From: Pseudonocardia kujensis
GTDB lineage: Bacteria > Actinomycetota > Actinomycetes > Mycobacteriales > Pseudonocardiaceae
Assembly (NCBI RefSeq): GCF_021283305.1
Contig: NZ_JAJSOK010000039.1
Coordinates: forward strand, 1-64,000
Direction of reading: 5' to 3'
DNA: 64,000 nt
Below are positions 63,629-64,000 of this stretch, piece after piece (position 1 is the stretch's first letter; each line of letters begins with the position of its first letter). Below the pieces are notes generated by a model. That model was not told where the DNA came from and ran no database searches. It worked only from the letters and a program-made list of their open reading frames with translations. The position numbers were made by a program, and so were the translations under genes.

Positions 63629-64000
63629 TGAGCACGAACAGAGCACAACCACGATCCCGCCGGCGAGCGAGCCGCGCGACTTCCCCCGCGCGTCCGCGCT
63701 GGTGTCCTGTCCCCGGCTCGCCATGCACCCGCGCAACATCCGCACGACACTCACCGATCTCGACAAGCTCGCCGCGTCCATCCGCGCCGAGGGCGTGCCG
63801 CAGCCGCAGCTGGCGCACGCCAGGTTCGAGCGCCGCCCCGGCGTGGCCGACCTCGAGGTCATCGACGGACACCGTCGCCTCGCCGCAGCGGAGATCGCCG
63901 GGCTGCGCCAGGTACCGGTGATCGTGCGCCCGCGGGTCCCCCACGATGACACGCTGTTCGCGATGCTCGGCGCCGCGCTGAAGGCCGACGTCGAGGACCC
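63629..64000 (+). CDS. ParB-like protein, 3' end beyond the window
   Basis: The ParB/Srx domain is clear: MHPRNIRTTLTDLDKLAASI, then RAEGVPQPQLAHARFERRP, DLEVIDGHRRLAAAEIAGLR and QVPVIVRP (the G-H/E-R-R box is GHRRLAAA). The ATG at 63723 starts this frame; the in-frame upstream stretch (SEPRDFPRASALVSCPRLA) also looks coded, and a GTG at 63629 with AAGGAG upstream reads in another frame, so one indel near 63645 may hide the true start. It is a second ParB-like gene besides 51556. Partition or element-maintenance role. Confidence 0.65.

Overview
The window is high-GC actinobacterial DNA. A Pseudonocardia-like or related mycelial actinomycete fits best, judging from an Lsr2-like protein, WhiB, several luciferase-like (F420/FMN) oxidoreductases, DUF3040, BlaI/M56 and KshA-like Rieske genes. 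Plasmid or integrative-element markers at both ends (recombinases, ParB-like proteins, single-strand binding protein, toxin-antitoxin pair, many insertion sequences) suggest that most of it is a plasmid or a large mobile island.

Layout. 1-22 kb is mobile and decaying. It starts with an IS256-type tail, then a recombinase / small HTH / recombinase / coiled-coil set with the layout of Tn554-type transposition genes, in which both recombinases are frameshifted. Next come two abutting IS3 copies (one split by an IS30), an IS5 element, an Lsr2-like gene, a VapBC-like pair, small element genes, an IS481 element with a 15-bp target duplication, and a third IS3. The region ends in an SDR gene that was cut in two with one half inverted. 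23-46 kb is an intact catabolic island with no frameshift that I can see. 47-51 kb is a three-gene ABC importer. 51-55 kb holds element genes (frameshifted ParB-like gene, small genes, ssb). 55-61 kb holds an ECF sigma factor facing a vanadium-haloperoxidase/PAP2-like protein, then BlaI/M56, a COG4315 secreted protein and DUF3040. 61-64 kb holds a broken CorA, a small zinc protein, WhiB and a ParB-like gene running off the end.

How the catabolic genes fit together. Five copies of one 20-bp palindrome (ideal form AATCCAAC-AGTG-GTTGGATT) lie at the start of every operon in the island and of the ABC operon: 23049, 27689, 35706, 43451 and 47006. A TetR-family gene lies inside the island behind the first copy and is the natural candidate repressor. 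The controlled genes form a full beta-oxidation set: CoA ligase, acyl-CoA dehydrogenase, a MaoC hydratase pair, an SDR dehydrogenase and a thiolase. They also include a KshA-like Rieske oxygenase with its own 2Fe-2S ferredoxin and reductase, three flavin monooxygenase-type proteins from different subfamilies, two beta-propeller lactonases, an epoxide hydrolase, an aldo/keto reductase, a D-aminoacylase-type amidohydrolase, an MFS transporter, and a protein that reads as a halohydrin dehalogenase (T-X4-Y-X-G plus a Ser-Tyr-Arg triad). The growth substrate cannot be read from sequence. A cyclic compound opened by oxygenase and lactonase steps and finished by beta-oxidation fits best.

Limits. All calls are from reading translated sequence and motifs; no database search was run. 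The many frameshifts in the mobile parts could be real decay or base-calling errors.
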